Origin: Oscillospiraceae bacterium
Lineage (GTDB): Bacteria > Bacillota > Clostridia > Oscillospirales > Acutalibacteraceae
Assembly: GCA_015066365.1 (NCBI GenBank)
Contig: SVON01000002.1
Location: 100,697-164,696 of the forward strand
Length of the DNA: 64,000 nucleotides
Reading direction: 5' to 3'
Within the stretch, counting starts at the first letter, position 1. Each line of letters starts with the position of its first letter. This document shows positions 1 to 9,228 of this stretch, one piece after another. The position numbers were made by a program, and so were the translations under genes. The notes under the pieces were generated by a model. The model searched no databases, was not told where the DNA came from, and saw only the letters and a program-made list of their open reading frames with translations.

Positions 1-7
1 TACACCG

Positions 8-40
8 AAAAAACGGGAGGGGTTTCCCCTCCCGTTTTTC
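8..40 (+). terminator. Rho-independent terminator of an upstream gene
   Basis: A perfect stem of ACGGGAGGGG against CCCCTCCCGT closes a short loop and is followed by a T run. It lies just before the first gene and most likely ends a plus-strand gene left of the window. Confidence 0.8.
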
Positions 41-57
41 TCTCCGGGGAGTGCCTT

Positions 58-1101
58 ATGAAACGATTGTTTTGTGGCCTTTTGGGGCTGTGTCTATGCC
101 TTTCTTTCACCGCCTGCGGTGAACCCAAAAAAGAAAAATTCTCGGCCTATTCCTTTGATTATTTCGACACCTCTACCACGGTGACCGGCTACGAAGAGAG
201 CCGGGCCGAGTTTGACCGGGTGTACGCTGAGGTGGAACGGCAGCTGGGGGAATACCACCGGCTGTACGACATCTATATGCCCTACGAGGGGGTCAACAAC
301 CTCTACACCGTCAACCAACTGGTGGAGGGGCAGCACCCCACCGTCCGGGTAGACCGCAGGATCATCGACCTGCTGCTGTACGCCAAAGAGATGTATGCAA
401 CGACCGCCGGCAGGATGAACGTGGCCATGGGCAGCGTATTGCGGCTCTGGCACGACTATCGCACGGTGGGTCTGGATGACCCGGAAAGCGCCTCTCTCCC
501 CTCGATGGACAGGCTGGAGGAGGCCGCGGAGCACACCGCCATCGACAACCTGGTCATTGACCAGAAAAACAGTACCGTCACCCTCACCGACCCGGGGATG
601 CGGTTGGACGTGGGCGCCATCGCCAAGGGCTATGCGGTGGAGCAGGTGGCCCGGTGGCTCACGCAGGAGGGCAAGACCGGCTATATGCTCAACGTGGGTG
701 GCAACGTCCGCGCCGTGGGAGAAAAGCCGGACGGCACCGCCTGGGTGGCCGGCCTGGAGAACCCGGAGAACCCCTCCGGGGCGTACACCGCCCTGCTGGA
801 GCTCGACCACCAGGCGTTGGTCACCAGCGGTTCCTATCAGCGCTATTATCAGGTGAACGGCAAGCGGTATCACCACATCATCCACCCGGACACCCTGATG
901 CCCGCCGAGGGCTATTTAGCGGTGTCGGTGGTGTGCCCGGATTCGGGGATGGGTGACGCTCTGTCCACCGCCCTGTTCTGTATGCCGCTGGAGCAGGGTA
1001 AGGCGCTGGTGGCCTCCCTGCCCAACGTGGAGGCTCAATGGATTGCCGAGGACGGCACCAAAACCGTCTCGGCCGGGTGGAACAAGTATCTTAAGAAGTA
1101 A
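58..1101 (+). CDS. apbE: ApbE family FAD:protein FMN transferase (lipoprotein)
   Basis: Transfers FMN from FAD onto a Thr side chain of flavoproteins such as the Rnf/Nqr subunits, on the outer face of the membrane. The 347-residue product starts with a lipoprotein signal ending in the lipobox SFTAC (Cys20). ApbE hallmarks follow: the D-x-G-A-I-A-K-G block near residue 185, NVGGNVRAVG near 213, and SGSYQRYY with HHIIHPDT near residues 257-277, which bind FAD and Mg. Length is normal for the family. No flavoprotein target gene lies next to it here; the DUF1622 gene follows 12 bases downstream and is probably co-transcribed. Family assignment is firm; the substrate is not visible. Confidence 0.93.
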   Translation: MKRLFCGLLGLCLCLSFTACGEPKKEKFSAYSFDYFDTSTTVTGYEESRAEFDRVYAEVERQLGEYHRLYDIYMPYEGVNNLYTVNQLVEGQHPTVRVDRRIIDLLLYAKEMYATTAGRMNVAMGSVLRLWHDYRTVGLDDPESASLPSMDRLEEAAEHTAIDNLVIDQKNSTVTLTDPGMRLDVGAIAKGYAVEQVARWLTQEGKTGYMLNVGGNVRAVGEKPDGTAWVAGLENPENPSGAYTALLELDHQALVTSGSYQRYYQVNGKRYHHIIHPDTLMPAEGYLAVSVVCPDSGMGDALSTALFCMPLEQGKALVASLPNVEAQWIAEDGTKTVSAGWNKYLKK

Positions 1102-1113
1102 GGAAGTGGGACT

Positions 1114-1485
1114 ATGTTTGACGCGTTTATCGACAACTACGAGCACATTCTGCACAACGTAGCAGAAGTGTCTGCCCTAACGCTGGAATTCATTGGCGTC
1201 ATCATCATTGTGATCGGCTCGATCAAAGCCCTGTTCCATCTGGGTGACGGCCTGATCAAGCACCGGGCCATCAATATCGTGGTGGAACTGGGCAAGACCC
1301 TGGCGCTGGCTCTGGAATTCAAGATGGGCGCCGAGATCATCAAGACGGTGATCGTCCACGATCTCAAGGAACTGGCGGTCCTCGGCATTGTCATCCTCAT
1401 CCGTGCCCTCTTGGCCTTCCTCATCCATTGGGAAATGAAGATGGAAAAGAAGGACGAAGAGGACAAAACGGAAGAAACCGAATAA
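1114..1485 (+). CDS. DUF1622 family membrane protein
   Basis: A 123-residue protein with about three hydrophobic segments and a charged Lys/Glu tail (from about residue 108). The central stretch with LALALEFKMGAEIIKTVIV followed by a short helix and LIRALLAFLIHWE is the signature of DUF1622, a family of small bacterial integral membrane proteins of unknown function. It follows apbE by 12 bases with AGGAAG as ribosome site, so the two probably form one transcript that ends at the hairpin just downstream. Nothing in the sequence links it to flavin transfer beyond adjacency. Confidence 0.85.
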   Translation: MFDAFIDNYEHILHNVAEVSALTLEFIGVIIIVIGSIKALFHLGDGLIKHRAINIVVELGKTLALALEFKMGAEIIKTVIVHDLKELAVLGIVILIRALLAFLIHWEMKMEKKDEEDKTEETE

Positions 1486-1490
1486 AAAAA

Positions 1491-1527
1491 CGGGGAGAAG
1501 AGTTTTTGTGCTTCTCCCCGATTTTTT
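1491..1527 (+). terminator. Rho-independent terminator after DUF1622 gene
   Basis: CGGGGAGAAG pairs with CTTCTCCCCG across a short T-rich loop and is followed by ATTTTTTG. Confidence 0.85.
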
Positions 1528-1605
1528 GTGCAACAAAGTGTTGAAATGCCCCCTCGCCTGTGCTATACTAGTGTATTATAGTCCAAGATGGGACGGAGGA
1601 ATATT

Positions 1606-2901
1606 ATGTTAGATATTAAATTCATTCGGGAAAACCCGGAGATTGTCAAAGAAAACATCCGCAAGAAGTTTAAGGACCACAAGCTGCCGCTGGTGGACGA
1701 GGTCATCGAGCTGGACAGCAAAAAGCGTGAGGTGAACACCCGCGCCAACGACCTGCGCGCCAACCGCAATAAAATCAGCAAGGAGATCGGCGGTCTGATG
1801 GCCAAGGGTCTGCGGGAAGAGGCCGAGGCAAAGAAGCAGTTGGTCTCTCAGCAGGCGGCGGAACTGGCTCAACTGGAGCAGCAGGAGGCCGAGCTGGCCA
1901 AAGAACTAAACGACCGGATGATGAAGATCCCCAACATCATCGACCCCTCCGTGCCCATCGGCAAGAACGACGAGGACAACGTGGAGGTAAAGCGGTACGG
2001 CGAGGCCGCTGAGGCCACCTTTGAGATCCCCTATCACACCGACATTATGGCGAAGTTTAACGGCATCGACAAGGCCGCCGCCGGCAAGGTGGCCGGCGAG
2101 GGCTTCTATTACCTGATGGGGGATATTGCCCGCCTGCACTCCGCGGTGCTGAGCTATGCCCGGGACTTTATGATCGACAAGGGCTTCACCTATTGCATCC
2201 CGCCCTTTATGATCCGCTCCAACGTGGTCACCGGCGTGATGAGCTTTGAAGAGATGGACGCCATGATGTATAAGATCGAGGGCGAGGACCTGTACCTGAT
2301 CGGTACCAGCGAGCACTCCATGATCGGTAAGTTCATCGACACCTTTACGAATGAGAGCGAACTGCCCCTGACCCTGACCAGTTATTCCCCCTGCTTCCGT
2401 AAGGAGAAGGGTGCCCACGGCATCGAGGAGCGGGGCATCTACCGTATCCACCAGTTCGAGAAGCAGGAGATGATCGTCATCTGCAAGCCGGAGGAGAGCA
2501 TGGAGTGGTTCAACAAGATGTGGAGCTATTCCGTGGAGCTGTTCCGCTCGCTGGATATCCCGGTGCGTACCCTGGAGTGCTGCTCCGGTGATCTGGCCGA
2601 CCTGAAGGTAAAGTCCTACGACGTGGAGGCTTGGTCCCCCAAGCAGGGCAAATACTTTGAGGTCTGCTCCTGCTCCAACCTGGGTGACGCTCAGGCCCGC
2701 CGTCTGGGCATCCGGGTCAAGGGCGCCGACGGCAACAAGTATCTGGCCCACACCCTCAACAACACGGTGGTGGCGCCGCCCCGTATGCTGATCGCCTTCC
2801 TGGAGAACAACCTGCAGTTCGACGGCGAGAAGTACTCGGTACGCATCCCTGAGGCCCTGCGCCCCTATATGGGTGGCAAAGAGGTCATCGAGGAGAAATA
2901 A
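1606..2901 (+). CDS. serS: Seryl-tRNA synthetase
   Basis: Class II synthetase that charges tRNA-Ser. The start at 1606 (MLDIKFIRENPE) is preferred over the in-frame ATG 18 bases upstream because GGACGGAGGA lies directly before it. Residues 1-110 form the long antiparallel coiled-coil arm, rich in Lys/Glu. The catalytic core shows motif 2 (PCFRKEKGAHG...RIHQFEKQE) and the usual CSCSNLGDAQARR stretch. In motif 3 the common GLAxGR core is replaced by VVAPPR, keeping the Arg; this is unlike Bacillus-type SerRS and may mark a distinct subtype. No T-box is seen in the short leader. Monocistronic, with a bidirectional terminator after it. Confidence 0.95.
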   Translation: MLDIKFIRENPEIVKENIRKKFKDHKLPLVDEVIELDSKKREVNTRANDLRANRNKISKEIGGLMAKGLREEAEAKKQLVSQQAAELAQLEQQEAELAKELNDRMMKIPNIIDPSVPIGKNDEDNVEVKRYGEAAEATFEIPYHTDIMAKFNGIDKAAAGKVAGEGFYYLMGDIARLHSAVLSYARDFMIDKGFTYCIPPFMIRSNVVTGVMSFEEMDAMMYKIEGEDLYLIGTSEHSMIGKFIDTFTNESELPLTLTSYSPCFRKEKGAHGIEERGIYRIHQFEKQEMIVICKPEESMEWFNKMWSYSVELFRSLDIPVRTLECCSGDLADLKVKSYDVEAWSPKQGKYFEVCSCSNLGDAQARRLGIRVKGADGNKYLAHTLNNTVVAPPRMLIAFLENNLQFDGEKYSVRIPEALRPYMGGKEVIEEK

Positions 2902-2910
2902 TGACTGGAT

Positions 2911-2948
2911 AAAAAATCCCGCTATCCGTTTGGATAGCGGGATTTTTT
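2911..2948. terminator. Bidirectional terminator between serS and the lipoprotein gene
   Basis: AAAAAATCCCGCTATCC and its complement flank a GTTT loop, giving A and T runs on both sides. It serves the convergent genes on both strands. Confidence 0.88.
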
Positions 2949-2952
2949 GTCT

Positions 2953-3687
2953 TTATTCCATTGTTAGTTTATCTAACCATTTTTTGTTCAAAACATACTC
3001 TACATCGTCAAGGGTAATAGAATAGGCTTTATCGTCAAAGGATTTTACTTCCAAAGGAATCACCACGTTGATATCTTCCTGCACAACACCGCAAACATAG
3101 CCGTAAATATAACAATTATTTAATATCCCACTTGGTTGTCTCACCAAATCGTACAATCCGGCCTCTTCTGCGGTTTGTCCACTTTTTATTTCATTCAGGA
3201 ACTGTTCGCATTCGGTAATGCTTTTGTTGGAAAAGGTTGCTTGTGCATTGTCTCGAGGAGCTTCTTTTAAAAATGCAAATCTTATGCAATTTTCAAGAAC
3301 TATTTCGGTTTTAAGCAAATCAGACCGCACATATACGGCAGGAAATTCGTTATCGGGAAAATAACGCACCAGCACGTCCTGTTTGCCGCCAACAGAATAC
3401 ATGCCTGTTTTAATCTTATTATCCACACTAAGGTGAGAAAACTCTTTTTTCTCGCCCGCTACATGACCAATAAATTCCCACTCGCCCAAGCACCAAACTT
3501 CATATTCAAGTCCAACATTAATATATTCTGTTCCATCTTTTGCTCGTATGGCTTGATTTTCGATTTCCGTGAATGCACCATCTGCACCGCTTTCGTTTTC
3601 CGAAAACGCGGAATTGTCATTGTTGCTACAAGCACTAAAAGAAAACGCAAGGATCATACAAATAAAAACAGCGCACACTTTTCTCAT
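2953..3687 (-). CDS. Putative lipoprotein of unknown function
   Basis: A 244-residue protein with a clear lipoprotein signal: MRKVC start, hydrophobic core, lipobox FSAC (Cys20), then a Ser/Asn/Glu-rich linker. The mature part is about 200 residues, predicted alpha/beta, without recognised motif or membrane segments. It is more AT-rich than its neighbours, as is its promoter region, which hints at lateral acquisition. Stands alone between convergent serS and a repeat element, with its own promoter. I cannot assign a function; an extracytoplasmic binding or sensing role is only a guess. Confidence 0.7.
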   Translation of the reverse strand: MRKVCAVFICMILAFSFSACSNNDNSAFSENESGADGAFTEIENQAIRAKDGTEYINVGLEYEVWCLGEWEFIGHVAGEKKEFSHLSVDNKIKTGMYSVGGKQDVLVRYFPDNEFPAVYVRSDLLKTEIVLENCIRFAFLKEAPRDNAQATFSNKSITECEQFLNEIKSGQTAEEAGLYDLVRQPSGILNNCYIYGYVCGVVQEDINVVIPLEVKSFDDKAYSITLDDVEYVLNKKWLDKLTME

Positions 3688-3734
3688 AGTATTACCCCAC
3701 TAACGTATGTATCATTATGCTATGTCGTATTCTC

Positions 3735-3763
3735 AGTATAGCACAACTAATTTTGTTTGTAAA
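3735..3763 (-). promoter_or_regulatory. Sigma70-type promoter of the lipoprotein gene
   Basis: On the minus strand TTTACA (3763-3758) and TATACT (3740-3735) are separated by 17 bases, about 50 bases before the start codon. Confidence 0.65.
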
Positions 3764-3769
3764 GATTCC

Positions 3770-3960
3770 CTCCCTTAGCGGGACGTCGAGGGCGCCGTCC
3801 CCTACGGTGTTGGTTTTGGGTTTGCGCGGGGCGTCAAGGCTCCCTCTGTGAGGGAGCTGGCAAAACCATCGGTTTTGACTGAGGGAGTTCTTTTACTCCC
3901 TCCGGTTTCGCTATCGCTCAACCACCTCCCTCTGTGAGGGAGGCTACGCTCGATTCACCC
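3770..3960. repeat. Interspersed palindromic repeat element
   Basis: Non-coding stretch built of nested inverted repeats: GGGACG..CGTCCC at its left end, CTCCCTC TGT GAGGGAG twice, AAAACC ATC GGTTTT, and ACTGAGGGAGT against ACTCCCT. Elements of this look, with CTCCCTCTGTGAGGGAG, are common between genes in gut Clostridia from memory. No coding capacity. It fills most of the gap between the lipoprotein gene and dnaJ. Confidence 0.65.
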
Positions 3961-3969
3961 TTCTGCTAA

Positions 3970-4004
3970 TAAAAAAGCAACCGCCTCTCGGCGGTTGCTT
4001 TTTT
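3970..4004 (-). terminator. Terminator of the hrcA-grpE-dnaK-dnaJ operon
   Basis: AAGCAACCGCC and GGCGGTTGCTT form the stem with A/T runs on both sides, two bases beyond the dnaJ stop. Confidence 0.88.
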
Positions 4005-4006
4005 GT

Positions 4007-5158
4007 TTACGAAAAATGCTTTTTGATGGTGTCAAAGAAGGTTTTGCGCTTCTGATACTGCTTGTCGCCGGTGGCTTCCTCAAACTCTTTGAGCAGTTTC
4101 TTCTGCTCCTTAGAGAGGTTCTTCGGCACCTCCACCACGATGCGCAGCAACAGGTCGCCGGTGCCCCGACCCCGCAGATAGGGAATGCCCTTGCCCTTGA
4201 CCCGGAAAATATCGCCAGGCTGGGTACCCTCTTTGATGGTGTAGTTCATCTTGCCATCCAGGGTGGGGATCTCCACCTCTGCACCCAACGCCGCCTGGGC
4301 GTAGGTGATGGGCAGGTCGCACCAGATATTATAGCCGTCCCGCTCGAACAAGGGGTGAGGGCGCACCGCCACCTGCACCTGCAGGTCGCCGGCGGGTCCG
4401 CCATTGGTGCCGGCGTTGCCGTGGCCGGGGATGGTAATCACCTGGCCGTCGTCGATACCGGCGGGTATGTTGATGCCCACCTCGCTCTTGCGGCGCACCC
4501 GACCCTGACCATTACAGGCGCCACAGGGGTTCTCTACGATGCGGCCACGACCCTGACACCGGGGACAGGGGGACTGGGTCTGCATCACGCCAAAGGGGGT
4601 GCGCTGTTGCCGCGCCACCTGACCGGAGCCGCCACACTGGGGACAACTGGTGGGGCTGGTGCCTTTTTTGGCGCCGCTACCACCGCAATCCTCGCAGGTG
4701 CACACCCGGTCCACCGTCACCTTTTGCTTGGTGCCCCGGGCCGCCTCCTCAAAGGTGACGAACACGTTGACACCGGCGTCGGTGCCCTGCCGGGGGGCGT
4801 TGGGGTTCTGACGGCGACCACCGCCACCAAACCCACCGCCAAAGAAGGAGGAGAAGATGTCGCCGATGTCGCCAAAATCCACATTGACGCCACCGCCGCC
4901 CCAGCCACCGGCACCGGCGCCGAAATTGGGGTCTACGCCGGCGTGACCGAACTGGTCGTAGCGGCTCTTCTTCTGAGCATCCGACAGCACCTCATAGGCC
5001 TCGCCCACCTCTTTGAACTTGGCCTCCGCCTCTTTGTCGCCGGGGTGCAGATCCGGGTGATATTCCTTCGCCATCTTGCGATAGGCTTTTTTAATTTCGT
5101 CATCCGAGGCGCTTTTGCTAACGCCCAGCACCTCGTAATAATCGCGTTTATCCGCCAT
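4007..5158 (-). CDS. dnaJ: Chaperone protein DnaJ (Hsp40)
   Basis: Co-chaperone that delivers substrates to DnaK and stimulates its ATPase. Domains in order: J-domain (residues 1-70) with the HPD motif in [10 protein letters not shown], a Gly/Phe-rich linker with GGFGGGG, a zinc-binding domain with four CxxCxGxG-type repeats ([32 protein letters not shown]), and the C-terminal substrate/dimer domain. Length (383) is standard. Start has AGGAG eight bases upstream. It is the last gene of the heat-shock operon, after a hairpin in the dnaK-dnaJ gap that may trim or attenuate the transcript. Confidence 0.97.
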   Translation of the reverse strand: MADKRDYYEVLGVSKSASDDEIKKAYRKMAKEYHPDLHPGDKEAEAKFKEVGEAYEVLSDAQKKSRYDQFGHAGVDPNFGAGAGGWGGGGVNVDFGDIGDIFSSFFGGGFGGGGRRQNPNAPRQGTDAGVNVFVTFEEAARGTKQKVTVDRVCTCEDCGGSGAKKGTSPTSCPQCGGSGQVARQQRTPFGVMQTQSPCPRCQGRGRIVENPCGACNGQGRVRRKSEVGINIPAGIDDGQVITIPGHGNAGTNGGPAGDLQVQVAVRPHPLFERDGYNIWCDLPITYAQAALGAEVEIPTLDGKMNYTIKEGTQPGDIFRVKGKGIPYLRGRGTGDLLLRIVVEVPKNLSKEQKKLLKEFEEATGDKQYQKRKTFFDTIKKHFS

Positions 5159-5183
5159 AGGAAATTCTCCTGTCTAAAAGCAG

Positions 5184-5214
5184 GCTACACCACCCGACAA
5201 AAGCCGGGTGGTGT
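5184..5214 (-). terminator. Stem-loop between dnaK and dnaJ
   Basis: ACACCACCCG and CGGGTGGTGT pair around AAAAGC in the 88-base gap. The T tract after the stem on the minus strand is weak, so it is more likely an attenuator or mRNA-processing/stability hairpin than a full stop. Confidence 0.55.
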
Positions 5215-5246
5215 CCCGTTTGAAAAATTACTAGCCGCAGTTACGC

Positions 5247-7070
5247 TTAGTTCACGGTACCGTCGTAGAAGCCCTCGCCGTCGGGGGTGGCGGCACCGTC
5301 GGGGCCCACGCCGCCCTCGGGAGCGCCCTGGGCAGCCGCGGCGGCCTGATACAGCTTTTCGCTGACGGCATAGAAGGACTTGGTCAGTTCCTCCTGCTTC
5401 GCCTTGATGGCCTCCATATCCTCGCCCTTCAGCGCCTCTTTCAGGGCATCAATCTTGCCCTGCAGCTCGGTCTTGTCGGCCTCGTCGATCTTGTCGCCCA
5501 TCTCCTCGATGGTCTTCTCGGACTGGTACACCATCTGATCGGCGTTGTTGCGGGTATCCACCGCCTCGCGGCGGGCCTTATCCTCGGCGGCATACTGCTC
5601 CGCCTCGCGCACCGCCTTCTCCACGTCCTCTTTGGACATATTGGTGTTGGAGGTGATGGTGATCTTCTGCTCACGGCCGGTGCCCAGATCCTTGGCGGAC
5701 ACGTTCACGATGCCGTTGGCGTCGATGTCAAAGGTAACCTCGATTTGGGGCACACCGCGGCGGGCCGGGGCGATGCCGTCCAGGTGGAACAGACCCAGGG
5801 TCTTGTTGTCCCGGGCAAACTCGCGCTCACCCTGCAGCACGTGCACCTCCACAGAGGGCTGGTTGTCGGCGGCGGTGGAGAAGATCTGGCTCTTCTTGGT
5901 GGGGATGGTGGTGTTGCGGTCGATGACCTTGGTCATCACGCCGCCCATGGTCTCCACACCCAGGGACAGGGGGGTCACGTCCAGCAGCAGCAGGCCCTTG
6001 ACCTCGCCGCCCAGCACGCCGCCCTGCAGAGCGGCACCCATAGCCACGCACTCGTCAGGGTTGATGCCCTTAAAGGGCTCCTTGCCCATAAACTTCTGGA
6101 TCGCTTCCTGCACCGCAGGGATACGGGTGGAACCGCCCACCAGCAGCACCTTATCCACCTGAGCGGCGGACAGACCGGAATCGGCCAAAGCCTGACGAAC
6201 GGGGCCCATGGTGGCCTCCACCAAAGAGGCGGTCAGCTCGTTGAACTTGGCACGGGTCAAATTCAGATCCAGGTGCTTGGGGCCGGTAGCGTCGGCGGTG
6301 ATAAAGGGCAGGTTGATGTTACTGCTGGTAGAACCGGACAGCTCGATCTTAGCCTTCTCAGCCGCCTCGCGCAGACGCTGGACCGCAATCTTGTCGGCGG
6401 ACAGGTCTACGCCGGTCTCCGCCTTAAAGGAAGCCACCATCCAGTCCACGATCTTCTGGTCGAAGTCGTCGCCGCCCAGACGGTTGTTACCGGCAGTAGC
6501 CAGCACCTCCTGCACGCCGTCGCCCATCTCGATGATGGACACGTCGAAGGTGCCGCCGCCCAGGTCGTACACCATCACCTTCTGGTCGTTCTCCTTATCA
6601 ATGCCGTAGGCCAGGGCCGCGGCGGTGGGCTCGTTGATGATACGCTTGACCTCCATACCGGCGATCTTACCGGCATCCTTGGTGGCCTGACGCTGCGCGT
6701 CGGTGAAATAAGCGGGCACGGTGATGACCGCCTCGGTGACGGTGTCGCCCAGATAAGCCTCGGCATCCGCCTTCAGCTTCTGCAGGATCATCGCAGAAAT
6801 CTCCTGAGGGGTGTAGGTCTTACCGTCGATGGTGACCTTGCGGTCGGTGCCCATATCCCGCTTGATGGAAGCGACGGTGCGGTCGGGCGCAGACACAGCC
6901 TGCTGCTTGGCCACACGACCCACGATGCGCTCGCCGTCCTTCTTAAACGCCACCACAGAGGGGGTGGTACGCGCGCCTTCGGCGTTGGGGATAACGACGG
7001 CCTCGCCGCCCTCGATCACCGCCACGCAGGAGTTGGTGGTGCCCAAGTCAATACCAATAATCTTTGCCAT
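5247..7070 (-). CDS. dnaK: Chaperone protein DnaK (Hsp70)
   Basis: ATP-driven chaperone of the cytosol. Residues 1-360 are the actin-fold ATPase domain with [15 protein letters not shown] at the start, the [11 protein letters not shown] signature and the [12 protein letters not shown] signature. The substrate-binding domain follows ([24 protein letters not shown]), then the helical lid. At 607 residues it is slightly short for the family, and the C-terminus ends FYDGTVN instead of the usual acidic EEVD-like tail. GGAGG precedes the start. Co-transcribed with grpE and dnaJ under the HrcA-controlled promoter. Confidence 0.98.
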   Translation of the reverse strand: MAKIIGIDLGTTNSCVAVIEGGEAVVIPNAEGARTTPSVVAFKKDGERIVGRVAKQQAVSAPDRTVASIKRDMGTDRKVTIDGKTYTPQEISAMILQKLKADAEAYLGDTVTEAVITVPAYFTDAQRQATKDAGKIAGMEVKRIINEPTAAALAYGIDKENDQKVMVYDLGGGTFDVSIIEMGDGVQEVLATAGNNRLGGDDFDQKIVDWMVASFKAETGVDLSADKIAVQRLREAAEKAKIELSGSTSSNINLPFITADATGPKHLDLNLTRAKFNELTASLVEATMGPVRQALADSGLSAAQVDKVLLVGGSTRIPAVQEAIQKFMGKEPFKGINPDECVAMGAALQGGVLGGEVKGLLLLDVTPLSLGVETMGGVMTKVIDRNTTIPTKKSQIFSTAADNQPSVEVHVLQGEREFARDNKTLGLFHLDGIAPARRGVPQIEVTFDIDANGIVNVSAKDLGTGREQKITITSNTNMSKEDVEKAVREAEQYAAEDKARREAVDTRNNADQMVYQSEKTIEEMGDKIDEADKTELQGKIDALKEALKGEDMEAIKAKQEELTKSFYAVSEKLYQAAAAAQGAPEGGVGPDGAATPDGEGFYDGTVN

Positions 7071-7148
7071 AATGATTACCTCCAGTAAAAATAGTTGTTG
7101 TTTGTTCGAATGGTTTATCTAATCGGTTTCCCGTAATTAGCCTTTGGA

Positions 7149-7688
7149 TTAATTCTTGACCTTGACCATGGCGGGGCGCAGAACCCGGTCGCCCAGTTTA
7201 TAGCCCTTTTGGAAGACAGCGGAGACGATCTCCTTCTCCACGTCGTCGGCATCCTCCCGCATCACGGCGTTGTGTACGTTGGGGTCAAAGGGCTCGCCCT
7301 CGACACCCACCGGTTCCAGGCCCAATTTATAAAGGGTATCCATAAACTGTCGCAGCACCATATCCACGCCGGTCTTGTATTCGTCACCGGCGGGGGCGGC
7401 AATCGCCTTTTCCATATTGTCCACGCTGACCAGCAGTTCGGTGAGCAGCTCCGCCTTGGTAAAGGCGCCGATCTGCATCTTCTCCTGCTCGGTGCGGCGC
7501 TTATAGTTGGCGTATTCTGCCAACATCCGCTGATACTGATCGGACACTGCCGCCAGTTCCGCTTCCTTTTCCGCCAGTTTTTGTTCCAGAACGGCGGTCT
7601 TGGATGGCTTTTTGGTCTTTTTTTCTTCTTTCGGGGTTTCTGCCGGGGCTTCCTGCTCCGGCTGTACCACCTTGTTCTCAGCATCCAT
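7149..7688 (-). CDS. grpE: Nucleotide exchange factor GrpE
   Basis: Homodimeric factor that releases ADP from DnaK. 179 residues: a charged, low-complexity N-terminus (residues 1-35, Glu/Lys/Pro rich), a long coiled coil (about 35-95) including YANYKRRTEQEK, and the beta-wing domain with the GVEGEPFDPNVHNAV signature and a closing GYKLGDRVLRPAMVKV. Start follows AGGAGG. Lies 15 bases after hrcA and 78 before dnaK, as in other Firmicutes. Confidence 0.96.
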   Translation of the reverse strand: MDAENKVVQPEQEAPAETPKEEKKTKKPSKTAVLEQKLAEKEAELAAVSDQYQRMLAEYANYKRRTEQEKMQIGAFTKAELLTELLVSVDNMEKAIAAPAGDEYKTGVDMVLRQFMDTLYKLGLEPVGVEGEPFDPNVHNAVMREDADDVEKEIVSAVFQKGYKLGDRVLRPAMVKVKN

Positions 7689-7703
7689 ACGCGCTACCTC
7701 CTA

Positions 7704-8753
7704 TCAAACGTCCAGAGCGGCGGTTTCGTCAAACAGCTCGCTCATCATCCGCCCCAGATGAGCGGCAAAATACTCGATCCGAGGGATGGCCTCGGCGTAG
7801 TTCATCCGGTTGGGGCCCAGCACGCCGATGGTGCCCTGCCCCCGCTGACCCAGAGAGTACCGAGCCAGGATCATACAGGAGCCGCCCATATAATAATCGT
7901 CGTCGTTGCCGATGAACACCTGCACCCGCTGATCGGGAGCCATCTGCTCCAACAGATCCTGCTGGTTGGCACGGTCCGCCATATAGGTGGTTAGCCGTCG
8001 CGCCTGGTCGGTGCTGTAATCGGGATGGCGCATCAGGTTCATGGGACCGGCTACCGCCAGCTTGGCCCGCTCGCTCTCCTGCGCCAGCTCGTAAAACGCG
8101 GACAGGATGGGGGCCACCGCCAGACCGGCCTCGCCCAGCTCCAACATAATCTCCTGCATAGCCGCCACCGTCACAGCGGTGATATCCTCACCCTGGAAGC
8201 GGCGGGAGAGATACTCGGTCAGGGCCACGGTGATCTTGCTGGGGATGTCCCGCTGACAGCGGCACATCCGGGTGCGGATAAAGCCGTTATCCTGCACCAG
8301 CACCACCGCCAGATTGCGGGGGGAGGTCTGCATGACGTCCACCCGGCTGATGCGGGAGCCGACCCCCTCGGGACAACCGGCGAACACCATTAGCCCGGTG
8401 AAATCCGCCAAAGCGCGGCAGGCATCCTCCAACAAGCGGGTGCCGTCACCGGAAATGGTGGCCAACACCGCCTTGATGTCCACCTTATCCTGCAGGGTGA
8501 GGGGGCGGCGATCCATCAACTCGTCCACGTAAAACCGCAGGGCCGCCGCGGTGGGCAACCGTCCTGCCGAGGTGTGGGGCTGGGTCAGATACCCGGCCAG
8601 AGTCAGGGCCGCCATATCGTTGCGGATGGTGGCGGAGGAAACGCAGTTGCCCAGCATCTCTGCCAAAGCCTTGGAGCCCACCGGCTCACCGGTGTCTATA
8701 TAGCTCTCGATGATGGCCGCCAAGATGCGACACTTGCGAAAATCCAGCTCCAT
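7704..8753 (-). CDS. hrcA: Heat-inducible transcription repressor HrcA
   Basis: Repressor that binds CIRCE operators and is kept active by GroEL. 349 residues: N-terminal winged helix (VGSKALAEMLGN...SSATIRNDMAAL), a central GAF-like domain, and the C-terminal FIGNDD..MGGSCMILARY..GQGTIGVLGPNRMNYAEAI block typical of the family. Start has GAGGAGGGG at good spacing. First gene of the operon; a perfect CIRCE copy lies in its own 5' leader, so it is autoregulated. Confidence 0.97.
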   Translation of the reverse strand: MELDFRKCRILAAIIESYIDTGEPVGSKALAEMLGNCVSSATIRNDMAALTLAGYLTQPHTSAGRLPTAAALRFYVDELMDRRPLTLQDKVDIKAVLATISGDGTRLLEDACRALADFTGLMVFAGCPEGVGSRISRVDVMQTSPRNLAVVLVQDNGFIRTRMCRCQRDIPSKITVALTEYLSRRFQGEDITAVTVAAMQEIMLELGEAGLAVAPILSAFYELAQESERAKLAVAGPMNLMRHPDYSTDQARRLTTYMADRANQQDLLEQMAPDQRVQVFIGNDDDYYMGGSCMILARYSLGQRGQGTIGVLGPNRMNYAEAIPRIEYFAAHLGRMMSELFDETAALDV

Positions 8754-8784
8754 ACGTCCCCTCCTCTCCGGTGGTGCGCTTATG

Positions 8785-8811
8785 TTAGCACTCTCGGTTT
8801 TTGAGAATTAG
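8785..8811 (-). promoter_or_regulatory. Degenerate second CIRCE-like site
   Basis: A perfect half-site TTAGCACTC (8785-8793) is followed after nine bases by GAGAATTAG, which keeps only five of nine consensus positions. It overlaps the perfect CIRCE by four bases. Confidence 0.4.
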
Positions 8812-8834
8812 CACTCTCTGTGCCTGAGTGCTAA
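8808..8834 (-). promoter_or_regulatory. CIRCE operator of the hrcA operon
   Basis: Perfect consensus TTAGCACTC-N9-GAGTGCTAA. It starts five bases after the -10 box of the operon promoter, so bound HrcA would block transcription initiation. Confidence 0.97.
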
Positions 8835-8838
8835 TTCT

Positions 8839-8866
8839 AGTTTATCACATTTTTTCAAAATGTCAA
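8839..8866 (-). promoter_or_regulatory. Sigma-A promoter of hrcA-grpE-dnaK-dnaJ
   Basis: On the minus strand TTGACA (8866-8861), 16 bases, TAAACT (8844-8839), directly followed by the CIRCE operator. The arrangement matches classical class I heat-shock genes. Confidence 0.85.
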
Positions 8867-8978
8867 TAGGTGATTTGTGAATTCTTTGTGAACGCGCTGT
8901 TTTTGGGGCTATTTTCCGCTGTCGCTGTTATCTTATGTGAAAAGTGGCATACTATACGGGACGAAAGGAGTGCTGTGT

Positions 8979-9224
8979 ATGAAAGGCGTCCAAATCCACG
9001 ATTTCGATTTCAACGCGCTGATGGAGTTTGTGAAAACCGCCCAGGGGAACGTATTTCTCAAAACCGACGAAGGGGACGTGCTCAACCTAAAAAGTCAGTT
9101 GACCGCCTTGCTGGTGCTGTCCGGCGCTCTGGAGCAGGGCGAGATCCGGGAGGCTACCGTAGAATGTGAGCGGAGCGAGGACGAAAGCCGGCTGTTCCGG
9201 ATGAATCTGTACGGCGAGGCGTAA
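8979..9224 (+). CDS. Small conserved protein of unknown function
   Basis: An 81-residue protein starting MKGVQIHDF, preferred over an upstream in-frame ATG because GAAAGGAG lies eight bases before 8979. Composition is balanced, acidic towards the end, without signal peptide or membrane segment. The central part (GNVFLKTDEGDVLNLKSQL) resembles small Clostridial proteins sometimes mislabelled as poly(A) polymerase; none of the catalytic features of that enzyme are present. It is transcribed away from the heat-shock operon and closed by its own terminator. Function unknown. Confidence 0.7.
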   Translation: MKGVQIHDFDFNALMEFVKTAQGNVFLKTDEGDVLNLKSQLTALLVLSGALEQGEIREATVECERSEDESRLFRMNLYGEA

Positions 9225-9228
9225 AAAA

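Noticed and set aside
1530..1605. T-box leader for serS
   Set aside because: The gap is under 80 bases and has no T-box sequence or antiterminator.
3995..5365. Long plus-strand frame opposite dnaJ, and similar frames opposite dnaK, the ABC operon and rny
   Set aside because: Same cause; the opposite strand encodes well-known proteins in full.
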